DNA of 58,037 nt from contig VHCY01000005.1 of assembly GCA_016871595.1 (NCBI GenBank), positions 1 through 58,037 of the forward strand, read 5' to 3'. Made by a program: the position numbers and the translations under genes. The stretch comes from Verrucomicrobiota bacterium. Lineage in GTDB: Bacteria > Verrucomicrobiota > Verrucomicrobiia > Opitutales > Opitutaceae. Below are positions 35,291 through 47,063 of this stretch, in pieces; the first letter of the stretch is position 1; each line of letters starts with the position of its first letter. The notes under the pieces were generated by a model that saw nothing but the letters and a program-made list of their open reading frames with translations, ran no database searches and was not told the origin of the DNA.

Positions 35291-38200
35291 TCAGGCCGGG
35301 CTGCCGGCAGGCGCCGGGCTCTCGGACCGCACCCGGGCGCCACGCACCGACTCGGCCACGTTGGGCGCCGGCGCCTCCGCCTCACCTCGGTCCGCGTTGA
35401 AGCGCATCGAGACCGTCTTGGAGACGCCGCGCTCCTCCATCGTCACCCCGTAGATCGCCTGCGCGGCCGAGACCGTGCGCTTGTTGTGCGTGATGATGAT
35501 GAACTGCGAGTCCTTGACGAACTTGCGCAGCAGATCGGTGAAGCGTCCGATGTTCGACTCGTCGAGCGGCGCGTCCAGCTCGTCGAGCAGGCAGAACGGC
35601 GAGGGCTTCACCATATAGAGCGCGAACAGCAGCGCGACGGCGGTGAGGGTCTTTTGGCCGCCGGAGAGCAGCGTGATGCCCTTGAGCTTGGTGCCGGGGG
35701 GCTGGGCGACGATCTCGATGCCGCTCTCGAGGATGTCCTCGGCCTGGATCAGTTCCAGGTGGGCGCGTCCGCCGCCGAAGAGGGTTTGGAAGGTGTACTC
35801 GAAGTTCTTCCGGATCTGCTCGAACGTGATCTGGAACTGCTGGAGCGAGGTCTGGTTGATCTCGTCGATCGCCTTCACCAGCTCCGCCTTGGCCGTGTTC
35901 AGGTCGTTGACCTGCCCCGCGAGGAAGTCGTAGCGCTGCTTCAGGTCCGTGTACTCCTCGATGGCGACCAGGTTGACGGCGCCCATCCCGAACAGGCGCT
36001 GACGGAGGGCGTCCACCTCCGCCTTGATCGGGGGCCATTCCGTGGCGTCGAGCGCCGCGAGATCGGCTTCGGTCGGTTCCCCGCGAGGCTCCTTGCGGCG
36101 GCGCCCCCGCCGGGTGCCGGCCGCGGCTTCACCCTCGGCGGACGTTTCCGTTGCGGGGGTGGGGGACGGCTCCTCGTCCTCCTCCTCGAGGTCGAGCGGC
36201 TTCATCCCCTCGGGCTCGTCGTCCGCGCGCCAGAGTTGCCGGCGCCAATCGACCGTCGCGACCGCCACCTGGAATTCCCGCAACACCTCCTCGTCGAGGA
36301 ACCCGAGGCGCTGGCGGGTTTCCGCGAGTCGGACCTCGTGCGTGGCGAGCTCGCTCTGAGCCGCCTCGGATTGCTCGCGCACCGCGTGCTGGGCGGCCTC
36401 AAGGCCGGAGATCGCGCGTTCGACATCGGCCAGTTCCACCCGTGCCTGTTCCACCTGATCCTGAGCCACGGCGAGGGTTTCGGCGAGCTGGGCGGCGCGG
36501 GCCCGCTGGGTGCCGGCCTCGCGTTCAAGGTCGGCGGTCTGCTCGGTCCACGACTCGATCTCGTGCTGCCGCTGGGCGAGCAGTTCGCCGAGTTGCTGGC
36601 GGCGCCGTTCCATCTCCCCGAGGCCGCGGTCGATGACCTCCACCTTCTGGCGGCGTTCGGCGAGCTCAAGGCGGGCCTGCGCGAGCGACTCGCGCTTCAC
36701 GTCCCGGTCCGTGCGGAGCTCGGTCAGCCGCAGTTCCTGCTGCCGGATGGATTCCCGGTGGCCGGTGACGGCGGTCTCGGCCGCGGCGAGCCCGGCCTGA
36801 GCCTTCTCCCTGCGCGCGTGAGCCTCGTCGCGGGCGCGCTCGAGCGCGGCGACCTCGTTCTCCATCCGGGTGATGCGCTGGCTCACCTCTTCCGCGTTGC
36901 GCCGCGTGTTCCGCTCCTCGGCCTGCACGGTGGCGAGCTGCTGGGTGGCGGCCAGGACCTCGGCGCGGCGCTCCTCGAGGGCCTGCTCGGCCTCGGTGAG
37001 GCGGGCGGAGAGGGCATCGATCACCGCCTTCTGGGCGTCGTGAGCCTGCTGGTCCTCGGCGAGGGCCCGGCTGGTCTCGCGCAGATCGATCTCACGTTGG
37101 ACGATGCTCTGGGCGGCGCGTTTGCCGTTCTGATGGCCGCCGAAGATCAGGCCGCGGCGGTCGACGAGATCGCCCTTGCGGGTGGCGACGGCGAGGAAGG
37201 GGAAGGCGGGATTCTCCTTCCAGAAGGAGAGGAAGGCGCCGAGGTCCTCGGCGATGTAGGATTCCCGGAGGATGCCGAGGGCGGGGTGTCCGGCCTCCAC
37301 GGCGTCGAGCCCGCTCGTCGCAGGCACCAGCCCCGGTGGCAGCTCGTGGTAGCCCTCGGTGCGGAGGCCGATCTCCGTGACGCGCAGCACGGCCGAGCCG
37401 ATCTGCTCGGCCTCCAGCTGGGCGAGAATGCGCTGGGCGGTCGCGAGTTCGGCGACGCTGATCGCCTCGGCGGCCGAACCGAGGATCGCCTCGATCGCGC
37501 GGGCGCAGCCGGGCTGCACCGCCAGGCCCTGGGAGATGGGGACGGCCTTGCTGCCGGCCAGCGCGGCGTCGAGCCGGCCCTGGAGGACGGCCTTGGCCCC
37601 CTCGCCGAAACCTTCCCAGCGCTCCTGCAACTGCTGGAGCAGGCGGAGGCGGGCCGTGCGCTGGACGAGTTGGCGGTCGATGTCCTGCAGGCGGCGCTGC
37701 GCCTCGCGGAACTCGCGGGTGAGGTCGGTGATCGTCTGCTGGGCGGTTCCGGACTCGGCCTGGGCGCGCGACTTCGACGCCAGGGCCTCCTCCGCGCGGG
37801 ACTCGGCCTCGGCGACCTGCTGTTTCGCGGAGGCGCGGAGCTGGCGGCCCCCCTCGAGCTCCTGCGCGAGCGTGTCGTGCTTGTGCAGGCTCGTCTTCTG
37901 GTCGACCTCGTAGCCGGAGCAGTCGGTGCGGAGGCGGGCCACCGAGCTCTCAAGCTGCAGCAGCTCGAAGCGGGCCTGACCCAACGCGGCCTCGAGGCGG
38001 CCGAGCTCGCCCTCGACGATGCCCAGCTCGCGGTTGCGCTGCTGGTAGACCGCGTCGCTGCCGCCGAGCAACTCGAGCTGGAGCTGCTTGTCCTGCGCGC
38101 CGGTGTCCACCTGGGCGGACACCTCGCGCACCTGCATTTCGACCTCGGCGAGATTGTCCCGGGAGGAGGCCAACCGGTCCTCGAGGCCGCCGCGGCGGAT

Positions 38201-39124
38201 TTGGGCTAGGTTGGCGGCGTTCTCCGCGGCCTCGCGCTGCGAGCGCACGTCAAAGACGGCCTGCTGGGCGTCCTGGACCCGTTGGCCGAGGCGGCTGCGG
38301 GCGGCCCGGCGGGCGGCCAGGGTGGCCTCCTGCTCCTCGAAGTGGGCGCGGCGTTCCTCGGCCGCCCCGCGCAGGCAGCCCACCCGGGCCTCCAGCTCGG
38401 CGAGGCCGGCGGCGAGCGTCGCGTGCTGGCGGCCGCTCCACGCGAGGGAGAGGTGGCGCAGACGGTGGTGGAGCCGCTTATAGCGCACCGCCTTCGCGGC
38501 CTGGCGGCGCAGGCTGCCGATCTGGCGCAAGACCTCGCCGATCACGTCCGCCACGCGGGCGAGATTCTGGTCGGTGAGCGCGAGCTTCTGCAGCGCCTCG
38601 CGCCGCTGGGACTTGTACTTGGTGATCCCGGCCGCCTCCTCGAACACCGCGCGCCGCTCCTCGGGCTTCGAGGACAGGATCTGGTCGATCTGGCCCTGGG
38701 CCATGATCGAGTAGCTGGTCCGGCCGACGCCGGTGTCCATAAAGAGCTTCTGGATGTCCTTCAGACGGCAGGGCTGCCCGTTGAAGGCGTACTCACTCTG
38801 GCCGTCGCGGTGCACGCGCCGGGTGATCTCGATCTCGTGGTACTCGCTGCCCAGCTGCTGCTCGCACTCGGTAAGCAGGAGGGAAACCTCGCAGAGCTGG
38901 GCCGGCTTGCGGGTGTCGGCGCCCTCGAAAATCACGTCCTGCATCTTGCCGCCGCGCAGCGCCTTCGCGCTCTGCTCGCCGAGAGCCCAGCGAATGGAGT
39001 CGGCGATATTGGACTTGCCGCAGCCGTTCGGGCCCACGACGGCGGTCACCCCGGGTTCGAAGCGGAGGGTGGTGGGGTCGGCAAAGCTTTTGAAGCCGTG
39101 CAGCTTGAGCGCCTTGAGATGCAT
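35291..39124 (-). CDS. smc: chromosome segregation protein SMC
   Basis: [45 protein letters not shown], long coiled coil with hinge, [26 protein letters not shown]. Confidence 0.97.
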   Translation of the reverse strand: MHLKALKLHGFKSFADPTTLRFEPGVTAVVGPNGCGKSNIADSIRWALGEQSAKALRGGKMQDVIFEGADTRKPAQLCEVSLLLTECEQQLGSEYHEIEITRRVHRDGQSEYAFNGQPCRLKDIQKLFMDTGVGRTSYSIMAQGQIDQILSSKPEERRAVFEEAAGITKYKSQRREALQKLALTDQNLARVADVIGEVLRQIGSLRRQAAKAVRYKRLHHRLRHLSLAWSGRQHATLAAGLAELEARVGCLRGAAEERRAHFEEQEATLAARRAARSRLGQRVQDAQQAVFDVRSQREAAENAANLAQIRRGGLEDRLASSRDNLAEVEMQVREVSAQVDTGAQDKQLQLELLGGSDAVYQQRNRELGIVEGELGRLEAALGQARFELLQLESSVARLRTDCSGYEVDQKTSLHKHDTLAQELEGGRQLRASAKQQVAEAESRAEEALASKSRAQAESGTAQQTITDLTREFREAQRRLQDIDRQLVQRTARLRLLQQLQERWEGFGEGAKAVLQGRLDAALAGSKAVPISQGLAVQPGCARAIEAILGSAAEAISVAELATAQRILAQLEAEQIGSAVLRVTEIGLRTEGYHELPPGLVPATSGLDAVEAGHPALGILRESYIAEDLGAFLSFWKENPAFPFLAVATRKGDLVDRRGLIFGGHQNGKRAAQSIVQREIDLRETSRALAEDQQAHDAQKAVIDALSARLTEAEQALEERRAEVLAATQQLATVQAEERNTRRNAEEVSQRITRMENEVAALERARDEAHARREKAQAGLAAAETAVTGHRESIRQQELRLTELRTDRDVKRESLAQARLELAERRQKVEVIDRGLGEMERRRQQLGELLAQRQHEIESWTEQTADLEREAGTQRARAAQLAETLAVAQDQVEQARVELADVERAISGLEAAQHAVREQSEAAQSELATHEVRLAETRQRLGFLDEEVLREFQVAVATVDWRRQLWRADDEPEGMKPLDLEEEDEEPSPTPATETSAEGEAAAGTRRGRRRKEPRGEPTEADLAALDATEWPPIKAEVDALRQRLFGMGAVNLVAIEEYTDLKQRYDFLAGQVNDLNTAKAELVKAIDEINQTSLQQFQITFEQIRKNFEYTFQTLFGGGRAHLELIQAEDILESGIEIVAQPPGTKLKGITLLSGGQKTLTAVALLFALYMVKPSPFCLLDELDAPLDESNIGRFTDLLRKFVKDSQFIIITHNKRTVSAAQAIYGVTMEERGVSKTVSMRFNADRGEAEAPAPNVAESVRGARVRSESPAPAGSPA

Positions 39125-39262
39125 GCAGCGAGGAAGGGGCCGTTACAACGGCAGGCTGGGGGTCCCGCAACGGAAAACCGAGCGTAAGCAGGCCCGAAAA
39201 AACGGGGCCGGCCGGCGCCGCTTGGGCGTTGCCGTCGCGGGCCCGAAGCGCACGCTGACCCG

Positions 39263-41950
39263 ATGCGTTTTCCCCTGCACGCGGTGGTGGCGGTGCTGGC
39301 CGGCGGGCTGGTCGTGGCGCGGGCCGCGGACCCCGCTGCGGGGCCGCTGCTCGCCGAGGCAGACCTGCCCGCCTACGAGCGGAATCTCGATCACGCCGGC
39401 CTGATCCGCGCGTGGAACCCGGCCGCCCGTGCGCGGGGCGAACGGGTGTACCAGCTCGTGTGCCACGCCTGCCACGGTGACCTCAACCTGCCCGGCTCCC
39501 TCCCCGACGCCCCCCGCTTCGGGGAACACCCCTTCCCCCGCGGCGCCGATCCGTTCGCCCTCTACGCCACGCTCACCCGGGGCTGGGGACGGATGCCCCC
39601 GCAGACCGGCCTTACCCCGCGCGAGAAGTACGACGTCATCCACTACCTCCGGGAGACGTTCCTCGCCGGCCGCGGGCCGGCGGTGCGCCCGCCGGTCGAT
39701 GACGCTTACCTGGCCTCCCTGCCGCCCGGCCGGGAGCGCGGACCGGATCCGGTCCGCCGCGAGCCGTGGCGGGAAATGGACTACGGCCCTTACCTGATCG
39801 GGACCTATGAGTTGGCGGACGAGGCGCGGCGCGCCGCGGCGGCCGGCATCCGCGGGCCGCAGCTCGACCAAGTCGCCCCGCGCGCGAATCTCGCCCAGAA
39901 GGGCATCGCGATCCGGCTCGACCGCGGACCGGGCGGGGTCGCCGCCGGCCGGGCCTGGGTGGTCTTCGAGCACGACACGCTGCGGCTCGCGGGCGGCTGG
40001 AGCGGCGAGGGGTTCATCGACTGGGAAGGCATCAACTTCAACGGCCGCCACGTGGTGCGGCCCCGGACGGTCGGCACGCTGCACTTCGAGAGCGCGGACG
40101 CGCCCGGCTGGGCGGATCCGGCGACGGGTCGCTTCGAGGACCGGCGCATCGTCGGCGTGGACGGCCGCCGGTTCGGGCCGCTGCCGCGCGACTGGATGCG
40201 TTACCGCGGCCTGCACCGCCACGGGGAACGCGTGGTGCTGGAATACGAGGTGGGCGGGACGATGGTCCTCGAGACCCACGACCTCGAGGGGGATCCGGCG
40301 CAGCCGGTGTTTGTCCGCACCCTCAACGTGGCCCGCTCCGCGCGGGACCTCCTGCTGCGGGTGGCCGACGAGGGCTTGACCGTCGGCTTGCGCGGCGGCC
40401 CCGGGCTCGAACTGGGCCGGGGCGAGGGCTTCGTCACCCTACGCATCCCGGCGGGCGCGACCCCGGCGCGGTTGGCGTTGCGGTTGGCGCGGTCCGGCGC
40501 CGCCGAGCCCACCGCGACGGGGGAGCCGGCGGATCTCGCGCGCTTCCTGCGGGGCGGGCCGTCCCGCTGGCCGGAGGAACTGGCTGCGCCAGTGGTCGCC
40601 AGCCCGGCGGACGGCGCCTTCGCGTGGGAGCGGCTCTCCCTCCCGGTGGACAACCCGTGGCGGGCGCGCGTCCGTCCGGGCGGCTTCGACTTCGCCCCGG
40701 GCGCCGCGGAGGCCTTCGTGTGCACGTGGGATGGCGACGTCTGGCGGGTGGCGGGCCTCGGCGACGCGACGGGTGCGGTGCGCTGGCGGCGGATCGCCGC
40801 GGGCCTGTTCCAGCCGCTCGGCGTGCGCGTGCGCGACGGGGAGGTGTTCGTCACCTGCCGGGACCAGCTGGTGCGGCTGCACGACCGCGATGGCGACGGG
40901 GAGGCGGATTTCCTGGAGAACTTTAACAGCGACCACCAGGTGACGGAGCACTTCCACGAGTTCGCGATGGGCCTTCAGACTGACGCGGCGGGCAACTTCT
41001 ACTACGCGAAGAGCGCCCGCCACGCGCGGACCGCCCTCGTGCCCCACCACGGCACGCTGCTCAAGGTGAGCGCGGACGGCCGGGGCACGGAGATCCTCGC
41101 GAATGGCTTCCGCGCCGCCAATGGCGTGTGCCTCAACCCGGATGGCAGCTTCTACGTGACCGACCAGGAGGGCCATTGGATGCCGATGAACCGGATCAAC
41201 CGGGTGGTCCCGGGCCGCTTTTACGGCAACCAGTGGAGCCACGGCGCGCCCGCGGACACGTCCGACGCCGCGATGGCGCCGCCGGTGTGCTGGATCGACA
41301 AGGCCTTCGACCGCTCGCCGGCGGAGCTGATCGCGGTGAACGGCCGCGGCTGGGAACGCTGGGCGGGCACGCACCTGAATCTTTCCTACGGCGTGGGCCG
41401 CCTTGAGGTGCTGATCAGCGAGCCGGGTGACGGTGAACCCCAAGGGGCGGTGTGCGCGCTGCCCGTGCCGGACTTCCCGACCGGGATCATGCGGGCGCGC
41501 TTCCACCCCGGCTCCGGGAACCTCTACCTCGCGGGCCTCTCGGCGTGGGCGACCTCGCAGACGCTGCAGGAGGGCGGCTTCTACCGGCTCCGGCCGACGG
41601 GCCGGCCCGCGCTCCTGCCCGTGGGATGGCACATCCGGGCGGACGGGGTGGACCTGACCTTCAGCGACCCGCTGGGCGCGGTCGCGGCGGGTGACTTCAC
41701 GGTGCGGGCCTGGGACCTGCGGCGGAGCGCCAGCTACGGGAGCCCCCGCCTCAACGAGCGCACGTGGCCCGTGGCCGCCGCCGTCACCGCGGAGGATCCG
41801 CGGGCGGTGCGGTTGGTCATCCCCGGGCTCACGCCCGCGCAGGTGGTCGAGTTGACCTGCCGCCTGCGCGACGCCGACGGCCGCGAGGTGGTGCGGGTGA
41901 TCGCCGGCACCGTGCACCGGGTTCCCGGCCGCGTGGCCGCGGCGCCGTGA
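39263..41950 (+). CDS. secreted c-type cytochrome protein of the PVC dehydrogenase/DUF6797-like type
   Basis: signal peptide, CHACH haem-binding motif, [37 protein letters not shown], beta-propeller region. Confidence 0.83.
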   Translation: MRFPLHAVVAVLAGGLVVARAADPAAGPLLAEADLPAYERNLDHAGLIRAWNPAARARGERVYQLVCHACHGDLNLPGSLPDAPRFGEHPFPRGADPFALYATLTRGWGRMPPQTGLTPREKYDVIHYLRETFLAGRGPAVRPPVDDAYLASLPPGRERGPDPVRREPWREMDYGPYLIGTYELADEARRAAAAGIRGPQLDQVAPRANLAQKGIAIRLDRGPGGVAAGRAWVVFEHDTLRLAGGWSGEGFIDWEGINFNGRHVVRPRTVGTLHFESADAPGWADPATGRFEDRRIVGVDGRRFGPLPRDWMRYRGLHRHGERVVLEYEVGGTMVLETHDLEGDPAQPVFVRTLNVARSARDLLLRVADEGLTVGLRGGPGLELGRGEGFVTLRIPAGATPARLALRLARSGAAEPTATGEPADLARFLRGGPSRWPEELAAPVVASPADGAFAWERLSLPVDNPWRARVRPGGFDFAPGAAEAFVCTWDGDVWRVAGLGDATGAVRWRRIAAGLFQPLGVRVRDGEVFVTCRDQLVRLHDRDGDGEADFLENFNSDHQVTEHFHEFAMGLQTDAAGNFYYAKSARHARTALVPHHGTLLKVSADGRGTEILANGFRAANGVCLNPDGSFYVTDQEGHWMPMNRINRVVPGRFYGNQWSHGAPADTSDAAMAPPVCWIDKAFDRSPAELIAVNGRGWERWAGTHLNLSYGVGRLEVLISEPGDGEPQGAVCALPVPDFPTGIMRARFHPGSGNLYLAGLSAWATSQTLQEGGFYRLRPTGRPALLPVGWHIRADGVDLTFSDPLGAVAAGDFTVRAWDLRRSASYGSPRLNERTWPVAAAVTAEDPRAVRLVIPGLTPAQVVELTCRLRDADGREVVRVIAGTVHRVPGRVAAAP

Positions 41951-42576
41951 GCCCCGCGGGAGACGGGGCGCCCGGAGGGCCGGGCTGGGGCCCGCACCTG
42001 CGCGCCGCCGGCGTGCGGCAAGCGTTGGTCGCGGAACCGGGAGCCGTCCTGCCTGCAGCGCACGCGAGCCTGTGGGCGGACGGGCCAGGCGGCTGGGCGC
42101 GGAGCTGGGCCTGCAGCGAAGCGGTCGCGGGGCGAGCCGGTTTCGCCGCGCCCGGGGCGAAGCGCGAGGGCGATGGCAAGTCCCCCTCCGGCAGCTTCGG
42201 GATCAGCCTCGCCTTCGGCTACGCGCCGACGGGCGACACGGCGCTGCCCTACCGGGCCTGCACCGCGGCGGACCTCTGGGTCGACGACCCGAAGTCCCCC
42301 GATTACAACCGCTGGGTGACCGCGCCCCATCCGGCCCGCGGCGTGGAGCGGATGCGCCGCGAAGACGCCCTCTACGAGTTCGGTCTGGTGCTGGATTACA
42401 ACCGCCACCCGGTGGTCCCGGGGGCCGGCAGCGCGATCTTCGTGCACGTGCGCGACGACCGGGGAGGGGGCACCGCGGGGTGCCTGGCGCTCCCGCGGGC
42501 GGAGATGGTCGCGCTGCTCCGCCTGCTGCGGCCCGGGGCGTTCGCGGTGTTCAACCCGCGGGCGCTTTCGTTCTAA
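41947..42576 (+). CDS. L,D-transpeptidase (YkuD)-like protein
   Basis: KREGDGKSPSGSFGISLAFGYAP, SAIFVHV, GGGTAGCLALPRAEM catalytic Cys; GTG start overlaps upstream TGA. Confidence 0.82.
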   Translation: MSPAGDGAPGGPGWGPHLRAAGVRQALVAEPGAVLPAAHASLWADGPGGWARSWACSEAVAGRAGFAAPGAKREGDGKSPSGSFGISLAFGYAPTGDTALPYRACTAADLWVDDPKSPDYNRWVTAPHPARGVERMRREDALYEFGLVLDYNRHPVVPGAGSAIFVHVRDDRGGGTAGCLALPRAEMVALLRLLRPGAFAVFNPRALSF

Positions 42577-42606
42577 GCCAAAAGCTGAGGCGCGCCGCGG
42601 GGCGGT

Positions 42607-43881
42607 TCAGGGGAACAGCCCGCGGCTCTGTTTGGCGTCGGCCACCCGCTGGATGCCGAGGGTGAGCGCGGCGAGGCGGCGGCTGAACTTGAATTTCCGG
42701 CGCTGCACCTCGACCGCGTCCTTCGCCCGGTCGAGCATCGCGAAGAGCTTGGTCAGCACCTCGTCCCGGTCCCAGTAGAAGTTGGAGAGGTTCTGCAGCC
42801 ACTCGAAGTAGGAGACGATCACGCCGCCGGAATTGCAGAGCACGTCGGGGATCAGCTCGATGTCGCCGCGCTCCTCGAGGATGCGGTCGGCCTCGTTGGT
42901 GGTGGGTCCGTTGGCGCCCTCGGCGATCAGGCGGCAGCGAAGGCGCGGGGCGTTCGCGGCGGTGATCACCCGCTCGAGCGCGCAGGGCGCGAGGATGGTG
43001 CAGGGTAGCTCAAGGAGTTCCTCGTTGGTCACGGCCTCGCCGCCGTCGAAGTCCCGCAGCGTGCGCTGGGTCCGGACGTACTCGAGGGCCTGGGTGAGGT
43101 CGATGCCCCGGGAGTTGTGGATGCCGCCGGTGTAGTCCGAGATGGCGATGATCCGGGCGCCGGCGCGCGCCAGGGCGAGCGCGGTCTCGCTCCCCACGTT
43201 GCCGAAGCCCTGGATCGCCACGGTGGCCTGGGTGACGGGCAGCCCGAGGTCCTCGAGGTAGCGGCGGGCGAGGTAGGCGACGCCGGCGCCGGTGGCCTCG
43301 CGCCGCCCCTGCGAGCCGCCGAGGGAAAGCGGTTTCCCGGTGACGACCGCGCTGGCCACGTGGCCCACGTGGTTCGAATAGGTGTCCATCATCCAGCCCA
43401 TCACCTTCTCGTTGGTGCCTACGTCCGGCGCGGGCACGTCCACCTGCGGGCCGACGAAGTTGACCATCTCCTGCATATACCGCCGCGAGAGGTGCTCCAG
43501 TTCCCCCTCGCTGAGCTGGTGCGGGTCCACGATGACGCCGCCCTTGGCCCCGCCGTAGGGCAGGCCGACGAGGGAAGTCTTCCAACTCATCCACATCGCG
43601 AGCGCGGCCACCTCGCCAAGGGTGACGTCCTGGTGGAAGCGGATCCCGCCCTTGGACGGGCCGGTGGAAAGGTTGTGCTGCACCCGGTAGCCCTCGAAGA
43701 CGGTGACGCTCCCGTCCCGCCGGCGCACGGGCAGCGAGACGGCGAGGCAGCGGCGCGGGTACTTGGTGCGGTCGCGGATCGCGTCCGGCAGGCTGATGGC
43801 GTCCGCGGCCTGGTCGAACTGGCGGCAGGCCATCCGGAAGACTTCCGAATCGTAGAGCGAGGAGACGATCGCCTTGGACAT
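42607..43881 (-). CDS. gdhA: Glu/Leu/Phe/Val-type glutamate dehydrogenase
   Basis: GPSKGGIRFHQDVTLGEVAALAMWMSWKTSLVGLPYGGAKGGV, DVPAPDVGTNEKVMGWMMD, VAIQGFGNVGSETA. Confidence 0.95.
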   Translation of the reverse strand: MSKAIVSSLYDSEVFRMACRQFDQAADAISLPDAIRDRTKYPRRCLAVSLPVRRRDGSVTVFEGYRVQHNLSTGPSKGGIRFHQDVTLGEVAALAMWMSWKTSLVGLPYGGAKGGVIVDPHQLSEGELEHLSRRYMQEMVNFVGPQVDVPAPDVGTNEKVMGWMMDTYSNHVGHVASAVVTGKPLSLGGSQGRREATGAGVAYLARRYLEDLGLPVTQATVAIQGFGNVGSETALALARAGARIIAISDYTGGIHNSRGIDLTQALEYVRTQRTLRDFDGGEAVTNEELLELPCTILAPCALERVITAANAPRLRCRLIAEGANGPTTNEADRILEERGDIELIPDVLCNSGGVIVSYFEWLQNLSNFYWDRDEVLTKLFAMLDRAKDAVEVQRRKFKFSRRLAALTLGIQRVADAKQSRGLFP

Positions 43882-43990
43882 AAGGGGTTGGTTACAGTGA
43901 TTTTGGAGCGGTTGGCCGCGGGTGGCAAACGGCATCCGGGCGGCGTGGCCCCGGGATTGAATCCCGCGCCGGCCGCGCCGAGGATGGGGA

Positions 43991-45382
43991 ATGCACGCCC
44001 TCCTGCTCCCCCTCGCGGCCGCCCTCGGCCGCCGGCTGGGGCTGGCCCTCGTGATCGTCGCGCTGGCGGTCGGCGCGAGGTTGGTCTGGACGCTGGCCGG
44101 CGAGGAAACAGTGCGGGAGGGCGAGCGGCGGGCGCGGGTGGAGGCGGGACGACAGGAGGAGATGCGGTTGCTGGCGTGGCGCGCGGAACTGGCCGGACGT
44201 CTGGCCGGGGCGCGCCGCGACCTGGAGGAACAGCAGGAGCGGCTGCGCCGCGCCGCGCGGGTGCTGGCCGCGCTGGAGGAGGCCTCCGGCTGGTGGGAAC
44301 GCTGGTTCGGCGATCCCGTCCAGCTCGCCACCAACGCGGAACGGCGCCGGCGGATGGAGGAGATGCAGGCGGAGACGCGCCGCCGGATCGCGGTCACGGA
44401 GGTCCTCCTCGGGAGCCTCGCGGGGGAGGATGACCAGGCGGAGCAGGCGCTGGGACGGGTGCGGCGGGAACTGGCGGTGGCCGAGGCCGGACAATCGCCG
44501 TTCTGGCGGCGACTGGAAGCGGCCTGGACCGCGGTCCGCGTCCCGGTGGCCGTGACGCTATTCCTCCTGTTCGCCGGCCCGACGCTATGGGCGCTGTTCG
44601 CTTACTTCGTGCTGGGCCCGTGGATCTCGCGGGGGCGCCCGTTGCGGCTGGGATCGGAGGCCCCGGTGTCGCCCCGGATCCGGGCGGAAGGGGTGGTTCT
44701 GCGGTTGCCGGTCGGCCCCGCCGAGCGCCTGTGGGTGAAGCCGGAATACCTGCAATCGTCGGACGACGTTTTCCGCCGCCGGACCCGCTGGCTGGTCGAT
44801 CCGGGCGCGCCACTCACGAGCCTCGCCGCGGGTTGGCACGAGTTGCAGGAACTCCGTCCGGAGGCCGGACCAGGGGCGGAGGTCACCTTGGCGAGCCGCG
44901 AGGATCCGCAGCAGGAACTGGCGGCGGTGGAGGTGCCCGCGGGGGAGGCCCTCGTCCTGAGCCCGCGCCACGTCGTGGGCGTGCTGGCGGCCGTCGAGGC
45001 GCCGGTGCGACTGCGGGCCCGCTGGCAACTGGCATCGTGGCAGGCGTGGGTGGGCGGGCGCTTCCGCCATTTCGTGTGGAGGGGGCCCTGCGTGCTCGCG
45101 GTGGCCGGGCGGCGGGGCATCCGGGTGGAGGCCCTCGCGGGGGGCGTCCGCCGGATGCAGGCGGATCTCGTCATCGGCCATTCCCTCGGCGTGGCGCGTC
45201 GTCCGGTTCGCGCGGAGACCTTCTGGAGCTACTACCGGGGAAGGCATCCTTTGTGGGACGAACAGCTCGCGGGTTCGGGGCTCATTCTGCTCGAGTCCGT
45301 GGCCTCCCCCGGGGCGGCCGCCGCGGCCCGCCGGTGGTGGGAGCGGGCCGCGCAAGGCGTGCTGCGGGTGCTTGGACTGTAG
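43991..45382 (+). CDS. membrane protein with coiled-coil N-terminus and AIM24/DUF124-reminiscent C-terminus
   Basis: two TM segments flanking a coiled coil; C-terminal beta-rich FRHFVWRGPCVLAVAG...GSGLILLESV. Confidence 0.55.
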   Translation: MHALLLPLAAALGRRLGLALVIVALAVGARLVWTLAGEETVREGERRARVEAGRQEEMRLLAWRAELAGRLAGARRDLEEQQERLRRAARVLAALEEASGWWERWFGDPVQLATNAERRRRMEEMQAETRRRIAVTEVLLGSLAGEDDQAEQALGRVRRELAVAEAGQSPFWRRLEAAWTAVRVPVAVTLFLLFAGPTLWALFAYFVLGPWISRGRPLRLGSEAPVSPRIRAEGVVLRLPVGPAERLWVKPEYLQSSDDVFRRRTRWLVDPGAPLTSLAAGWHELQELRPEAGPGAEVTLASREDPQQELAAVEVPAGEALVLSPRHVVGVLAAVEAPVRLRARWQLASWQAWVGGRFRHFVWRGPCVLAVAGRRGIRVEALAGGVRRMQADLVIGHSLGVARRPVRAETFWSYYRGRHPLWDEQLAGSGLILLESVASPGAAAAARRWWERAAQGVLRVLGL

Positions 45383-45427
45383 CCCGCGGATCGCGGTCGG
45401 AGGCGGAGTTCCGGGATCCCGTGCGGC

Positions 45428-47044
45428 CTACCAGGTGGCGGCGCGGTTTACCGGCTGCAGTTCGCCGCGGGGCAACGGGAGCTCGAGGCGCACGATCACG
45501 TGGTCAAAGAGGAGGCGGCGCTGCTCCGGGGAGAGTCCCGGGGCGAAGAGAACCGTGCGGTAGTCCCGGTAGACCTCGAGGGTCTCGCGGGCGTTGGCCA
45601 CGCGCATCGCGGTCTGCAGGGCCTGGTCGAGCCGGTCGGCGCGGCCCAGCTGGAGCAGGGCGCCGGCCTCGGTGCGGATCGCGTCGCGCTCGTTGATGAA
45701 GCCGGCGAGGCGGCGGCCGTAGTCCTCGGCCACGGCGCTGATCCCCTCGCGCAGGGCGGTGATGCGGGCGGGGGTGTCCGGGGCGGTGGGCTTCGCCCCG
45801 CGCTCGCTCCGGAGGGGCACGACGACGAAGCGGATGCCCTCGGAGTCGAACCGGTAATTGGCCTGCACCGGCAGGTCGCGGGCGCCGGCGAGCAGGGCCT
45901 CGATCCGCGTCACCGCGGACTGCTGCGCGGCGGCGACCTCACGGAGCAGCGCGGCCACGCGTTCCTGGAGGACGGGCGGCAGCGGGGTGCGTTCGGCGAG
46001 GGGTGCCGGCTCGGGGTTACCGGCCAGCCCCTGCCGGATCTCCTCGGCGAGCCGCTCGAGTTCCGCGAGCGGAACCTCCTGGCGGCGGGCGAGGGCGGAC
46101 ATCGTGTTGCCCCGGAGCCACGGGAACGCCTGGCCGTCGTGCGCGTGGACGGCGTCGAACAGCTCCTTCTTCAGGGCGGCCTTGCGGGACTGGTACTGCG
46201 CCAGGCGGGTGGCGACCTCCGGGGGCAGGTCGTCGGGGGGCAGGACGCGTGCCGGTTCCGGCGGGAAGAACAGGTGCGGCTGGTTGACCGCCGCCGCCTC
46301 GGCGGTCTCGCCCGCGGCCTGCAGCTCCAGGGCGATCTCGCGCAGCAGCCGGCGCTGCGCCGGCAGGAGGCCGTTCTGGTAGTAAGCGTACGACCGCATC
46401 ACCTGCGCGATCTCCAGCGGGGAGAACCCGCGGCGCTCGTCGTTGCCGAGGCGCCACTGCCGCAGCGCGCCCCAGGTCTGGTCGCCCACCTGCAGGTCGC
46501 GACGCAGCTCCTCCGCCTCCGCCTCGAGGGCGCGGAGTGGCTCGCGCTGCCGGACGGCCAGCCTGCCGAGCGCGGCCGCGCGTTCCGCGGCGGGGAGCGC
46601 CTGCGTCCGCCCGAGTTCCGCGCGCAGTTCCTCGGTCAGCTTCGCCTTGCGCTCCCGGTACGCGTCGACGCGCTCGCGCAGGCGCGCGGAGAGGTTCTTC
46701 GTAGCCAGCCGGGTGGCCAGTTGCGGGTAGAACGGCTCGTTGACGTGGGCGGCCATCTCGGCCGGGGCGGCGAGGCGGCCTTCGGCGGGCGGGGTGGGGG
46801 GGAGCGCGCGGCCCAGCGGCGGCGGGGTGGGGGGGAAGAAGATGGGGGCCCGCTGGACGTAGCCCCGTTCCGGTCGGCCGAGGTCCGCCGGCGCCCCGTC
46901 CTGCGCGAGGAGCGGGGCAGGCGCGGCCGCGAGGAGCAGGGCCAGCGGCCAAGCGCGGGGCGGGGCCTTGGGGCGCGGGGGTTGTCCCGGGGTCTGGTTC
47001 ACCGCCGCCGACGCTCGCCGGCCAGGCCGCGGAGACAACCGCAA
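45428..47044 (-). CDS. secreted hypothetical protein with internal duplication
   Basis: signal region PLALLLAAAPAPLLAQ; repeated Y..RKA.L..EL...ARRQ..PL..LE..AEEIR..L block. Confidence 0.7.
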   Translation of the reverse strand: MRLSPRPGRRASAAVNQTPGQPPRPKAPPRAWPLALLLAAAPAPLLAQDGAPADLGRPERGYVQRAPIFFPPTPPPLGRALPPTPPAEGRLAAPAEMAAHVNEPFYPQLATRLATKNLSARLRERVDAYRERKAKLTEELRAELGRTQALPAAERAAALGRLAVRQREPLRALEAEAEELRRDLQVGDQTWGALRQWRLGNDERRGFSPLEIAQVMRSYAYYQNGLLPAQRRLLREIALELQAAGETAEAAAVNQPHLFFPPEPARVLPPDDLPPEVATRLAQYQSRKAALKKELFDAVHAHDGQAFPWLRGNTMSALARRQEVPLAELERLAEEIRQGLAGNPEPAPLAERTPLPPVLQERVAALLREVAAAQQSAVTRIEALLAGARDLPVQANYRFDSEGIRFVVVPLRSERGAKPTAPDTPARITALREGISAVAEDYGRRLAGFINERDAIRTEAGALLQLGRADRLDQALQTAMRVANARETLEVYRDYRTVLFAPGLSPEQRRLLFDHVIVRLELPLPRGELQPVNRAATW

Positions 47045-47063
47045 ACCTTGGCCGCGCCCGGGT

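Noticed and set aside
35078-38209. 1043-aa plus-strand ORF
   Set aside because: Antisense to smc, which has clear SMC motifs; long shadow ORFs are expected in high-GC DNA and this one is low-complexity Gly/Leu/Arg/Ala
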